From the NCBI GenBank assembly GCA_002339675.1, contig DDKB01000013.1:308051-372050 (forward strand): a stretch of DNA of 64,000 nt. Reading direction: 5' to 3'. Origin of the DNA: Stutzerimonas stutzeri. GTDB lineage: Bacteria > Pseudomonadota > Gammaproteobacteria > Pseudomonadales > Pseudomonadaceae. Below, piece by piece: positions 54,692 to 62,806 of this stretch. The position numbers were made by a program, and so were the translations under genes. The notes beneath the pieces were generated by a model, which ran no database searches, was not told where the DNA came from, and was given only the letters and a program-made list of their open reading frames with translations. Numbering within the stretch: position 1 is the first letter of the stretch; the number at the start of each line of letters is the position of its first letter.

Positions 54692-55690
54692 TTAAAACCA
54701 AAGCCTGATGCCAGCAACGAACCGCGCCTCATCTAGGTCTTCGCCGTCATCTCTCGCCATATCAGCGGTATTACCGTATGCCCGGCTCCACGTGACGCCG
54801 ATGTACGGTGCGAACTCACGAACGATTTCGTATCGGAGGCGGAGCCCCACCTCTGTATTTGCGAGACCAGCGCCCACTCCGTGTGCAGGATCGTCCTTGC
54901 CATAGAAATTGAGCTCGGCAGTCGGTTGGAGGATGAGCCGGTTAGTGAGGAGAATGTCGTACTCGCCTTCAAAACGTGCTGCTGTCTGCCCACCTTCACC
55001 GACGAAGGCGGTGGCTTCCGCCTCAAACCCATACAGAGCCATCCCCTGGACGCCTAAAGCCGCCCACGTCTGCGGCGACTCTGGCTTAAAGTCCTGGCGA
55101 ACACCTGCTACCACATCCCACCAGGGGCTGATGGCACGCCCGTAGAGCGCCTGAATTTCCGCGTCTTCAGTAACGCCATTCGTTCGCTCACCTTCCGAGC
55201 GAAACCAGAATCGATTGATATCGCCACCAACCCAGGCAGTAGCTTCCCAACTGAGGGTGCTACCTTCATTTGCGTTCTGGTACTCAAGTTGATCTAGCAG
55301 AAGAAACCAGGCCAGATACTTGTCATGGACCGTATGACCTTGAAGACCAGGGAAAGCCGCTTCTCTATCCGCATCGGTCAATACTGGAATGAACGAGGGA
55401 TGAACCATGCCGGGCATTTCGAGCGTATCGTCATGCTTCATTTGGCCATGGTTCATCTTGCTATGGTCCATCGCACCATGACCCATTGCGGAGTGGTCCA
55501 TTTGCCCACCGGAGCCATGATTCTTAGCTGCGGGCTTGGCTGAAGATGCAGGGGCTTGAGCTGCCTCAGTGGGAGGGGTTTGATGCATCGAGTGATCCAT
55601 CATCTCGGCAGCGTTGGCTGTCCCTCCAGCCGCTGCGCTCAACGAAACTCCGAGCGCAATCAGAGCAAAGCGAGAAAGTCTAGTGGTCAT
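54692..55690 (-). CDS. copB: CopB copper-resistance outer-membrane protein
   Basis: 332 residues: signal peptide (FALIALGVSLSAAAGGTANA), a Met/His-rich N-terminal region (MDHSAMGHGAMDHSKMNHGQ), then the CopB beta-barrel (YLAWFLLLDQLEYQ ... GLRLRYEIVREFAPYIGVTWSRAYG ... FVAGIRLWF). ATG 55690 is chosen because the signal peptide begins there. Binds or exports excess copper at the outer membrane. Overlaps the upstream MDHG-protein gene by 11 nt. Confidence 0.92.
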   Translation of the reverse strand: MTTRLSRFALIALGVSLSAAAGGTANAAEMMDHSMHQTPPTEAAQAPASSAKPAAKNHGSGGQMDHSAMGHGAMDHSKMNHGQMKHDDTLEMPGMVHPSFIPVLTDADREAAFPGLQGHTVHDKYLAWFLLLDQLEYQNANEGSTLSWEATAWVGGDINRFWFRSEGERTNGVTEDAEIQALYGRAISPWWDVVAGVRQDFKPESPQTWAALGVQGMALYGFEAEATAFVGEGGQTAARFEGEYDILLTNRLILQPTAELNFYGKDDPAHGVGAGLANTEVGLRLRYEIVREFAPYIGVTWSRAYGNTADMARDDGEDLDEARFVAGIRLWF

Positions 55691-55970
55691 GGTGCGAATC
55701 CACCTCAGTATCAGTGGCCTTGGGGTCATGATCCATCTTGCCGTGCTCCATTTCTCCATGGTCCATCGAGCCATGATCCATGTCGCCGTGGTTCATTTTT
55801 GAGTTAGAGGTGCCTTGTGTCTGAGATGCCGGCTTGTTGCCTTGATTCTGCGATGAAGCCGATGGTTGCTTGTGCTGATCATGCGTTTGCTCTGCAAACG
55901 CAGCTGATATATTCATTACGCCCAGCAGACTGAACATTAACGCGCTGCCGATAAGAGTTTTACGCTTCAT
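55680..55970 (-). CDS. Small exported MDHG-repeat copper-binding protein
   Basis: 96 residues: signal peptide (LIGSALMFSLLGVMNISAAFA), a Gln/Ser/Asn linker, then repeats NHGDMDHGSMDHGEMEHGKM and a DSHHDH end. Met-His repeats are typical copper-binding linkers and recur in the adjacent CopA and CopB. ATG 55970 is taken because the signal starts there. Sits between copA and copB in place of the usual direct copA-copB junction. Probably a periplasmic copper buffer. Confidence 0.75.
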   Translation of the reverse strand: MKRKTLIGSALMFSLLGVMNISAAFAEQTHDQHKQPSASSQNQGNKPASQTQGTSNSKMNHGDMDHGSMDHGEMEHGKMDHDPKATDTEVDSHHDH

Positions 55971-55994
55971 AAAATTTCCCATATAAAGTTCCTC

Positions 55995-57836
55995 TTACTC
56001 GTCCACTCGGACTTCACGAAACATGCCCATTTCCATGTGAAGCAGTAGGTGACAGTGATAAGCCCAACGCCCGAGTGCATCGGCTGTCACGCGGTAGCTG
56101 CGCTTCGAACCTGGAGGCATGTCGATCGTGTGCTTGCGAACCATGAACTTTCCATTCTCATCCTCAAGATCGCTCCACATACCATGCAGATGAATCGGAT
56201 GGGTCATCATGGTGTCGTTGACCAAAGTGATGCGTACCCGCTCGCCATATTTGAGCCGCAGGGGCTCCGAATCAGAGAACTCTATACCGTCAAATGACCA
56301 GGAGAACTTCTCCATGTGGCCGGTGAGATGGAGTTCGATCGTCCGACTGGGCTCACGGCCGTCCGGATCGGGGAAAGTGCTTCTCAAGTCGCTATAGGTC
56401 AGGACTCGGCGGCCGTTGTCTCGTAAGCCAATACCGGGATCGTTCAGCCTATGAGTTGGGCTCATGGTCTGCATGTCCACCAGTGGGTTATTGGACTCTG
56501 AGGGCGGGTGCGATTGCATACCTGCGCTCATCCCAGCCATTCCAGAGTGGTCCATCCCGGACATCCCACCCATTTTGCTGTGATCCATGCCGGCCATTGC
56601 GCCCATGTCGCCCATCCCTTGCATGTCACCGTGGTTCATGCCGGACATGTTGCTATGGTCCATCGCGCCCATGTCGCCGCCATGGTCCATGCCCGCCATA
56701 CCGCCCATGCTGCCGTGATCCATCCCCATGTCGTCCATGGTGATTAGTGGTCGAGGATCGGTTTCTGGAACAGGAGCGCTCAGCCCTTCGGCAACCGCTA
56801 GCGTGCCACGGGCGTATCCTGTGCGATCCATCGATTGGGCGAAGATCGTGTAAGCCTCCTCGGTCGCAGGCTCGACAATCACATCGTAGGTTTCTGCCAC
56901 GGCAATGCGGAATTCGTCGACGCTAACTGGGTTGACGTATTGGCCATCGGCTGCGACTACAGTCATCTTCAGCCCTGGAATGCGGACATCGAAATAGCTC
57001 ATGGCCGAGCCGTTGATGAACCGCAGACGAAGCTTCTCGCCGGGCTTAAAGATGCCGGTCCAGTTCCCGTCGGGTGCTTGGCCGTTCATTAGATAGGTAT
57101 AGGTGTAGCCGCTTACGTCGGCGAGGTCGGTGGGACTCATTTTCATCTGAGCCCACATTTTCCGATTCGCAATCGTAGCGGCCCAGCCGTCTTCGCTCAC
57201 GTCGTTAATGAAGTCTCCGACAGTGCGCTTGTGGAAGTTGTAATAATCGGACTGCTTCTTGAGCTTAGAAAGGATTCGAGCGGGATCCTCATCGGACCAA
57301 TCAGTCAACATCACCACATAGTCGCGGTCATAGCTGAACGGTTCGGGATCCTTCGCATCGATGACCAAGGGACCATAGACACCAAGCTGCTCTTGTAGGC
57401 CTGAATGACTGTGGTACCAATAGGTACCGTTCTGTTTAACCTGAAACTTGTAGACATACATGCCATCGGGAGCGATGCCGTGGAAGCTCAATCCAGGCAC
57501 GCCATCCATGTTGGCCGGCAGGATCATGCCGTGCCAGTGAATCGATGTATCTTCGCTCAACTTATTCCTGACGCGCAGCGTGACGGTATCCCCTTCACGC
57601 CAACGTAGAAGCGGCCCTGGGATGGTCCCATTGATAGTCATCGCTGTCCGGGCCGCGCCGGTGATATTGACCGGCGTCTCCCCAATCAGCAGATCGAACT
57701 CCGTGCCGGTTAGTACGCTGGGCTGGCCTGGGCTACTCACTGCCCAGACCGGAGCTCGCCACAAGCCAAGACCGCCAAGGAGGCCTGCGGCAGTCAAGCC
57801 TTTAACAAAGGTTCGCCTAGAGGTTTTACGTTGCAT
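55995..57836 (-). CDS. copA: CopA periplasmic multicopper oxidase
   Basis: 613 residues with a twin-arginine signal (RKTSRRTFVKGLTAAGLLGG). Copper ligands appear in order: HWHGM, WYHSHSG, then C-terminal HPIHLHGMW and HCHLLLHMEMGM, forming the type 1/2/3 sites. A Met/His-rich insert at about 365-440 (MDHGSMGGMAGMDHGG, MSGMNHGDMQGM) would bind several Cu(I). It oxidises Cu(I) in the periplasm. First gene of the operon, with a CopR-type box 155 bp upstream. Confidence 0.94.
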   Translation of the reverse strand: MQRKTSRRTFVKGLTAAGLLGGLGLWRAPVWAVSSPGQPSVLTGTEFDLLIGETPVNITGAARTAMTINGTIPGPLLRWREGDTVTLRVRNKLSEDTSIHWHGMILPANMDGVPGLSFHGIAPDGMYVYKFQVKQNGTYWYHSHSGLQEQLGVYGPLVIDAKDPEPFSYDRDYVVMLTDWSDEDPARILSKLKKQSDYYNFHKRTVGDFINDVSEDGWAATIANRKMWAQMKMSPTDLADVSGYTYTYLMNGQAPDGNWTGIFKPGEKLRLRFINGSAMSYFDVRIPGLKMTVVAADGQYVNPVSVDEFRIAVAETYDVIVEPATEEAYTIFAQSMDRTGYARGTLAVAEGLSAPVPETDPRPLITMDDMGMDHGSMGGMAGMDHGGDMGAMDHSNMSGMNHGDMQGMGDMGAMAGMDHSKMGGMSGMDHSGMAGMSAGMQSHPPSESNNPLVDMQTMSPTHRLNDPGIGLRDNGRRVLTYSDLRSTFPDPDGREPSRTIELHLTGHMEKFSWSFDGIEFSDSEPLRLKYGERVRITLVNDTMMTHPIHLHGMWSDLEDENGKFMVRKHTIDMPPGSKRSYRVTADALGRWAYHCHLLLHMEMGMFREVRVDE

Positions 57837-58440
57837 GTGTACGTTCCAATCAAGCTAAGGAGCCAAGCCGAAACCAGCCTTTAGGGTTGGTGTTGCCAGC
57901 GTTAATCGATCTTAGAAGCTCGCGCACGGTCTGTCTTATCAAGCGACTCGCCATTATTCGTAAATATGGCATGCCGAAGAAAAACGCGTGATTACATTTT
58001 TGTAAGTTTAAAGCGCCCCGAAAACGTCTGCGATCAGAGTTCCGGTCACTTTAGCTGGCTTTACTTAAACCGCGGGCTGGATAAGAGCCGCTAAAAAGGT
58101 CCGGCCATAATCTAGCAGCTCATTAGCAGTTTGTTGCTCATTCACTGCTTTTCAGCGGATCTTTCCAGGCTTTGCGGGCAGTCTAGAAGGCCTCATGAGA
58201 TTGGATAATTATCAAATCTTAGCCGCTCAAGAGGGTTGTAACCTACTAGCCAGTATAAACTTGGTCTGCTCGGTGCGAAGATATTAGGTTAGGTTTTTGA
58301 CGAGCCATGGTTCGAAGTAGCTATAACGGCTTCGCCGGTTCTACAAACATTTCTGCCTATACCAGCACCGTGGCAGCTATAACATCGCAGAAGCTGCCAC
58401 AGTTAAGAGCTGCGCAGTCAAATCTGCGTACGGTTTCGCT
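57837..58440 (-). promoter_or_regulatory. copA promoter region with CopR-type box; hairpin after ptrA
   Basis: ATTACA-TTTT-TGTAAG (57991-58006) precedes copA. A -10-like CATATTT is about 25-30 nt beyond it on the minus strand. GTGGCAGCT (58370-58378) and AGCTGCCAC (58392-58400) form a 9-bp hairpin after the ptrA stop, a possible terminator without a T run. No gene seen in the remainder. Confidence 0.55.
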
Positions 58441-58650
58441 TCAGCAATTAGCATGAGCGTGCTTCGCTGAAGTTTCCTTCGCGGCTAGCTCCTGGGCTTG
58501 GTCGTTCTGGTCAGCCTGATAACTAGCGATCGCTACTTGGCGAGCCTGCTCCATACGAGCAAAGGTACGATCACCACCACCTTCTGCCATTGCATAGGAA
58601 GAGCTTGCTGCGATGGCGAGCAGTACAGAAAGGGATTTGAAAAGTTTCAT
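58441..58650 (-). CDS. ptrA: PtrA-type copper-induced small exported protein
   Basis: 69 residues: signal peptide (SLSVLLAIAASSSYAMA), then AEGGGDRTFARMEQARQVAIA, the conserved PtrA block, and a short His/Cys tail (KHAHANC). In P. aeruginosa PtrA is copper-inducible through CopR and was described as a type III secretion repressor; the present copy is more likely a periplasmic copper-response protein. A weak CopR-type site (58764-58779) lies 114 bp upstream. Confidence 0.8.
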   Translation of the reverse strand: MKLFKSLSVLLAIAASSSYAMAEGGGDRTFARMEQARQVAIASYQADQNDQAQELAAKETSAKHAHANC

Positions 58651-58763
58651 GACTTTTTACCTTTGTTTACGAAGATACGGGAGACCCAGCGCAGCTCCAT
58701 TAACAGAGGCTTGGGCTTGTGTGTAAGCTAACCGAGTGTCCCTGTCAGAAACCTGATCGAAAC

Positions 58764-58779
58764 ATTACGGTTTCGTCAG
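58764..58779 (-). promoter_or_regulatory. Weak CopR-type site upstream of ptrA
   Basis: ATTACG-GTTT-CGTCAG, a degenerate match to the boxes elsewhere, 114 bp before the ptrA start. Confidence 0.35.
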
Positions 58780-58870
58780 TAACGCAGAAGAAGTGAGTAC
58801 AAGCGAAAGCGCAGGTTGCGTGTATGGCATCTTTACCTGCTGTAAATAGGTTCTGTTCCAGCATGCAAAA

Positions 58871-58945
58871 AAAAAGGCGCCATCAAGGCGCCAATAGGCC
58901 AAAGGAGCATGGAAATGGCCAAAAAGCAGAGTGTGGGGGCAACTG
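58871..58945 (-). ncRNA. Putative metal-regulated small RNA with anti-Shine-Dalgarno motif
   Basis: On the minus strand a strong intrinsic terminator GGCGCC-TTGAT-GGCGCC (58876-58892) is followed by nine T. No protein gene precedes it: the upstream minus strand, back to the CopR-type box at 58993-59008, has no credible frame. Just before the terminator is GCTCCTTTGG (58899-58908), inside GGCCA/TGGCC that can pair, the same motif found before two other terminators here. The 5' end is a guess, about 50 nt from the box. Confidence 0.4.
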
Positions 58946-58992
58946 CTGGTGTAGACGTTAACGCTAGAAGCTGTCAGACAGATGATGCGAGC

Positions 58993-59008
58993 ATTACGTT
59001 TCTGTAAG
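58993..59008. promoter_or_regulatory. CopR-type box between copR-like gene and putative sRNA
   Basis: ATTACG-TTTC-TGTAAG, 59 bp upstream of ATG 59068. A -10-like CTAAAT follows about 37 nt downstream on the plus strand. The site could serve the regulator gene and, on the other strand, the putative small RNA. Confidence 0.5.
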
Positions 59009-59067
59009 GTACTGGATGCAAGGACCGACAACCGCCACACTGTTCTAAATGCTTGCAGGAGTACCTT

Positions 59068-59748
59068 ATGAAGCTTCTTGTTGCTGAAGACGAGCCGAAA
59101 ACAGGCACCTACCTACAGCAGGGGCTCACGGAGGCCGGCTTCACTGTCGATCGAGTAGAGAACGGGACTGATGCTGCTCAGCATGCGCTTCACGGGGAAT
59201 ACGACCTGCTCATCTTAGATGTGATGATGCCTGGCTTGGATGGGTGGCAGGTTTTAAAGAATGTCCGCGCTGCCGGTAATGACGTTCCAGTGCTATTCCT
59301 TACCGCCCGAGACGGGGTTCAGGATCGAGTAAAGGGATTGGAGTTGGGCGCTGATGATTATCTCATCAAGCCGTTTGCTTTCTCCGAACTGCTTGCCAGG
59401 ATACGCACGCTGCTTCGCCGCGGCAGCCATGCTCCCAACCAAACGATACTCAAGCTCCTCGACCTTGAGATGGACTTGCTGAGACGACGGGTTACGCGAT
59501 CGGGGAAACGCATAGACCTAACTGCAAAGGAATTCGCACTTCTTGAGCTATTGCTTAGGCGTCGCGGGGAAGTGCTCTCAAAGTCACTTATCGCCTCCCA
59601 AGTATGGGACATGAACTTCGATAGCGATACCAATGTAATCGAGGTGGCGGTACGCCGGTTAAGGGCAAAGATTGATGATGAGTTCGAGCCGAAGCTGATA
59701 CAAACTGCTCGCGGAATGGGCTATCTGATCGAGGCGCCAGGCTTTTAA
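59068..59748 (+). CDS. copR: CopR-type heavy-metal response regulator without adjacent kinase
   Basis: 226 residues: receiver with EDE (7-9) and phospho-acceptor Asp51 in DLLILDVMMPG, then an OmpR-type winged helix (TAKEFALLELLLRRRGEVLS ... DTNVIEVAVRRLRAKID). ATG 59068 has AGGAG 7 nt upstream. In most copper loci copS follows directly, but nothing follows here. It probably binds the ATTACA-N4-TGTAAT sites and controls copA, csp, DUF305, ptrA-like and the ATPase genes. Likely partner is the kinase at 47838. Confidence 0.9.
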   Translation: MKLLVAEDEPKTGTYLQQGLTEAGFTVDRVENGTDAAQHALHGEYDLLILDVMMPGLDGWQVLKNVRAAGNDVPVLFLTARDGVQDRVKGLELGADDYLIKPFAFSELLARIRTLLRRGSHAPNQTILKLLDLEMDLLRRRVTRSGKRIDLTAKEFALLELLLRRRGEVLSKSLIASQVWDMNFDSDTNVIEVAVRRLRAKIDDEFEPKLIQTARGMGYLIEAPGF

Positions 59749-59918
59749 AAATCACGCTATTTAGCGATTTGCGATATGGCCAATATAACTAGCGGGCCAC
59801 CTCTGCTAATCCGTGGCGTACTGCTTTGTGCTGCTCGGCGGATCGGCCAATGCATATTCATGCGTAACTTAAGAGGCCTTAATTAGACCTCTTATTGAAA
59901 CCAGAGGGATCTAAGCTA

Positions 59919-60281
59919 TCACTGGATCCAGCTTTCGACCTCATCCGTTCCATATTCTGCTTTCCAGCCTTTCAGGACCTTGTGATTGCCACCTTTGGTC
60001 GCAACTATTTCACCGCTGTGAGGGTTCTTGTATGTCTTGACCTGACGAGCACGGCGTGGTGTCGGGCCTTGCTGAACCGGAGCGCGACGAGTCCCAAACT
60101 GCGGGTCAAGAATATTGATCAAACTAGGTAGAGTAATGCTGTATTCACCCATCAGCGAGCGAAGCTTATCTTCAAATTCCATATCCTTTTTAAGGCTCTT
60201 GTCGTTTCTCATGGCCTCAAGTTCGGCCATTTGCGACTTCAATTGCTCTTCCAGTTTACGGTACTCTGCCAGTCGGGACAT
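59919..60281 (-). CDS. MvaT/H-NS-family xenogeneic silencer
   Basis: 120 residues: N-terminal coiled-coil oligomerisation part (MSRLAEYRKLEEQLKSQMAE), linker with Pro/Arg and C-terminal AT-hook-like DNA-binding domain (KTYKNPHSGEIVATKGGNHK, KGWKAEYGTDEVESW). This is the Pseudomonas MvaT fold, which binds AT-rich foreign DNA. It differs from the housekeeping MvaT (ILDPQFG, short C-term), so it is probably an accessory copy belonging to the island. GAGGTAATGATAA precedes ATG. Confidence 0.88.
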   Translation of the reverse strand: MSRLAEYRKLEEQLKSQMAELEAMRNDKSLKKDMEFEDKLRSLMGEYSITLPSLINILDPQFGTRRAPVQQGPTPRRARQVKTYKNPHSGEIVATKGGNHKVLKGWKAEYGTDEVESWIQ

Positions 60282-61015
60282 TTATCATTACCTCTAAGGT
60301 CAGTGTTTAGACATTTTGGTCCATATGATATCAATACTTTCAACTTCAAGCATGGCGTGACGAAATTCGGTGGGATGTTTGCGTACCCCGAGGCTGCGGG
60401 AGGAATGAAGGAGGTCCGCAGGTCGAAGCCCGAGCTCCTAAGTGACCAGCAAATCGCCATGACATGGGTCGGTATGTGTACAGCGAAGGCCTGTGGAGTA
60501 ACAGACGCTAGAATATTCAAGTGATGCGAGGAAGCAGCCTTCGAAGCGTGGCCCTACGATGACAAAATCTGCAACGGTGGAAGGTTTATCATCCGGCGCG
60601 ATTCCGAAGAACAGACCCAGCAGACGATTTGCGAGCTGATCGTAAACACTCGCTGGCCTCAGAGCGGGTGCATCCGAATCCCGCGAAACTGCTTACCGTA
60701 GTGAGCTTACTCTGGCGGGAAATTCTGGTAGCCAACCGTTTACGCTCTTTGGGTGTTGAGATTTGTCAGAATATTTTGGCAAAAATCCTGCATCTAATCG
60801 TTCTCACCATGCGAATTGTCGAAATATTATTATCTCAATGCTAACTTCAAAGCGGGCCCAGCCCCTGATCCAAGGGGCTGAAATTGTCAGAATTATTTGT
60901 AAACCACCAAGAAGTGTTCCTCAGGGATAAAAACTGTCTCTGGGGGATAAAACCTGTTTCAAGGTCTGGTCACGAAGGCTAGCTCGTTCGGCCATCGCTA
61001 TTTCGGATGTGATAG
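60282..61015. other. Gene-poor region with TGTCAGAAT-type repeats
   Basis: No protein supported. Three degenerate copies of a TTGTCnGAAT motif occur: TTTGTCAGAATATTTTGGC (60762-60780), ATTGTCGAAATATTATTATC (60815-60834) and ATTGTCAGAATTATTTGT (60883-60900). Also GGGATAAAAACTGT and GGGATAAAACCTGT, a near-duplicate pair around 60924-60955. They lie just ahead of the TniQ-like gene and could be transposase-binding sites of a Tn7/Tn5053-like element end. Confidence 0.4.
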
Positions 61016-61930
61016 ATGTTATCCAGTTTGGTCGTAAGACCTCAGGCAGGCGAGACGATAAATTCGCTTCTAGCTAGAGACAGAATTGTCAGCGGTTCGG
61101 TTAGTAGACATTTTCACGATGCCAAATTCGGCATAAACCAGTGGCATATAAATAAGCAAAGCATTGCCAAACTATCCGAACTAAATACTGGAACCACAGC
61201 TAATAGCTTAGAATTGTTGCTAAGCTCTTGCACTGGGTACGATGTCCATGCTTATTTAACTACAGGTAAAAACGTAGAATATTTGTCCAATTACAGTTCA
61301 GCCACCAGATCCGTTAGAAACTCCTACATAGCTCACCATAGCATTAAAATCTGCCTTAGATGCTCTAAGCACGACATGGAACAAAACGGATTTAGCTATT
61401 GGAGAAAAGTGCATCAGTTTCATCGTGTAACTGTTTGCTCACACTGTAATGTACGTTTGGTAGATAAATGCCAAGCATGTGCAAAAAGTTTTTCAATTTT
61501 TAATGAAACCGATGACGGTTTTTGGCATAACTGCAAGTGTGGTCTGAGTTTTAATGATTGGGAAGAATTTGAAAAATTTGATATTAATGAGCACCGTTAC
61601 TCAAGTTTTATAGCGGGTATTTATCAAAGCGAGAAAAGATGGCTAGGCATCGGTTTCGAAGGGCTCGCGGACTACACCACTTCACAGCTTGGATATGACA
61701 AGAATTATCTACTAGAATTAAAAAAACGAGCTATTTCGGATATCCAGCGAAGCTTAATTGGTACCAAATTCAATTCATTAGAAGATGAGCTTTCTGTTAG
61801 TTTGAGGGTGTTACATCTTCTCTTTGGGAGCTTTGAGAAAATGCATGAATTTATTGGCAAAATAATCTTTCTAGATGACTCTGCTCCTATTAGCTCAGTG
61901 AATGATAAGAGCAATATGCGGGGCTTATGA
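61016..61930 (+). CDS. TniQ/TnsD-like zinc-finger protein
   Basis: 304 residues, clearly AT-rich relative to neighbours. Zinc-finger motifs in order: KICLRCSKHDMEQNGFSYWR, HQFHRVTVCSHCNVRLVDKC, CQAC and WHNCKCG, the TniQ/TnsD layout of target-site selectors in Tn7- and Tn5053-like transposons. No tniA/tnsB or tniB/tnsC is present. The C-terminal half is not recognisable. An orphan or the relic of a larger element. Confidence 0.65.
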   Translation: MLSSLVVRPQAGETINSLLARDRIVSGSVSRHFHDAKFGINQWHINKQSIAKLSELNTGTTANSLELLLSSCTGYDVHAYLTTGKNVEYLSNYSSATRSVRNSYIAHHSIKICLRCSKHDMEQNGFSYWRKVHQFHRVTVCSHCNVRLVDKCQACAKSFSIFNETDDGFWHNCKCGLSFNDWEEFEKFDINEHRYSSFIAGIYQSEKRWLGIGFEGLADYTTSQLGYDKNYLLELKKRAISDIQRSLIGTKFNSLEDELSVSLRVLHLLFGSFEKMHEFIGKIIFLDDSAPISSVNDKSNMRGL

Positions 61931-62042
61931 AATCGTCGTGTACTCACTCTCGCCGGATGCAGTGAGGCGTATACCAATCATAGTCTTATGCTGCGCAAGG
62001 CTTCATTGATCAGAACATGACGCTAGTGATGGATTCGATCTT

Positions 62043-62516
62043 ATGTCTAGCATTGTTATCCCTCAAACCACGCGGAACAGGTATCTCAGTGGGATTGCCG
62101 CTCTAAACCTTCCGTCTGCCGCAGGAACTGGGGACTGGCACTTCCTACAAACTTTCTTTGTACAGAGGTCTAGACGTTCAACTGGCTTCATATGTGGCTT
62201 GGGTTGCGAAATAGATACGACAGCCTTTCTAGGTGATGTCGGTGTGTTCGAATGCTCTAAGCTGTTAAAGAGCTTGGATATAGAATTCGTAGGCGATGCG
62301 GCATACTCTGCAAACCACACACGAGCTGTAGCGGACCTAGTTATCGCTGCAATCCGCATTGGGCGTAATGTGGATCATCTATGCATTGATGATTGGCTAC
62401 CCAAAATGTCTGATAAAGAAAGACTAATAGCTATGCTGCAGCAGGCATACTCAAATATGAATGAAGAACTGCGGCAAGCTCTCAACGTCTGGGTTCTGAG
62501 TAATTTACCTAAATAA
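62043..62516 (+). CDS. Hypothetical protein
   Basis: 157 residues, no signal peptide or membrane segment. Contains DWHFLQTFFVQRSRRSTGFI, KLLKSLDIEFVGDAAYSANH and HLCIDDWLPKMSDKERLIAML, mixed alpha/beta in appearance. I recognise no family. Follows the TniQ-like gene by about 110 bp on the same strand and may belong to the same mobile unit. Confidence 0.5.
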   Translation: MSSIVIPQTTRNRYLSGIAALNLPSAAGTGDWHFLQTFFVQRSRRSTGFICGLGCEIDTTAFLGDVGVFECSKLLKSLDIEFVGDAAYSANHTRAVADLVIAAIRIGRNVDHLCIDDWLPKMSDKERLIAMLQQAYSNMNEELRQALNVWVLSNLPK

Positions 62517-62806
62517 ATTTGCGAAATTTGCTTAGGGCGGTACGAGGCCGCACTAAGCGATCACTACGCACCTCGGGTGGTGAGGTAAAGGAATAAATAC
62601 TTCGCAAGCTGACCTTCCGCGCGGTGGAAGGCAGATCGTAGATCTGCTGCCTGCACCGGCTATCTTTACCATGCGTTTCATCTCGAAAGGGTTCAGAACC
62701 TACGCTGATGTAACAGACCGAGCTAGACGTCTGACCGGCTGCAACCGGCCAAATGCTGCCTCCGGCAGCTACCGACCAAAGCCTCCACAGAATTCCATCC
62801 AAATAC
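62517..62806. other. Intergenic region, no gene supported
   Basis: Convergent region between the hypothetical gene and the EamA transporter with several short inverted repeats (such as AGATCGTAGATCT near 62631). No clear terminator. Confidence 0.4.

Noticed and set aside
58765..59040. 91-codon minus-strand frame
   Set aside because: Crosses the intrinsic terminator and the CopR-type box and resembles no protein.
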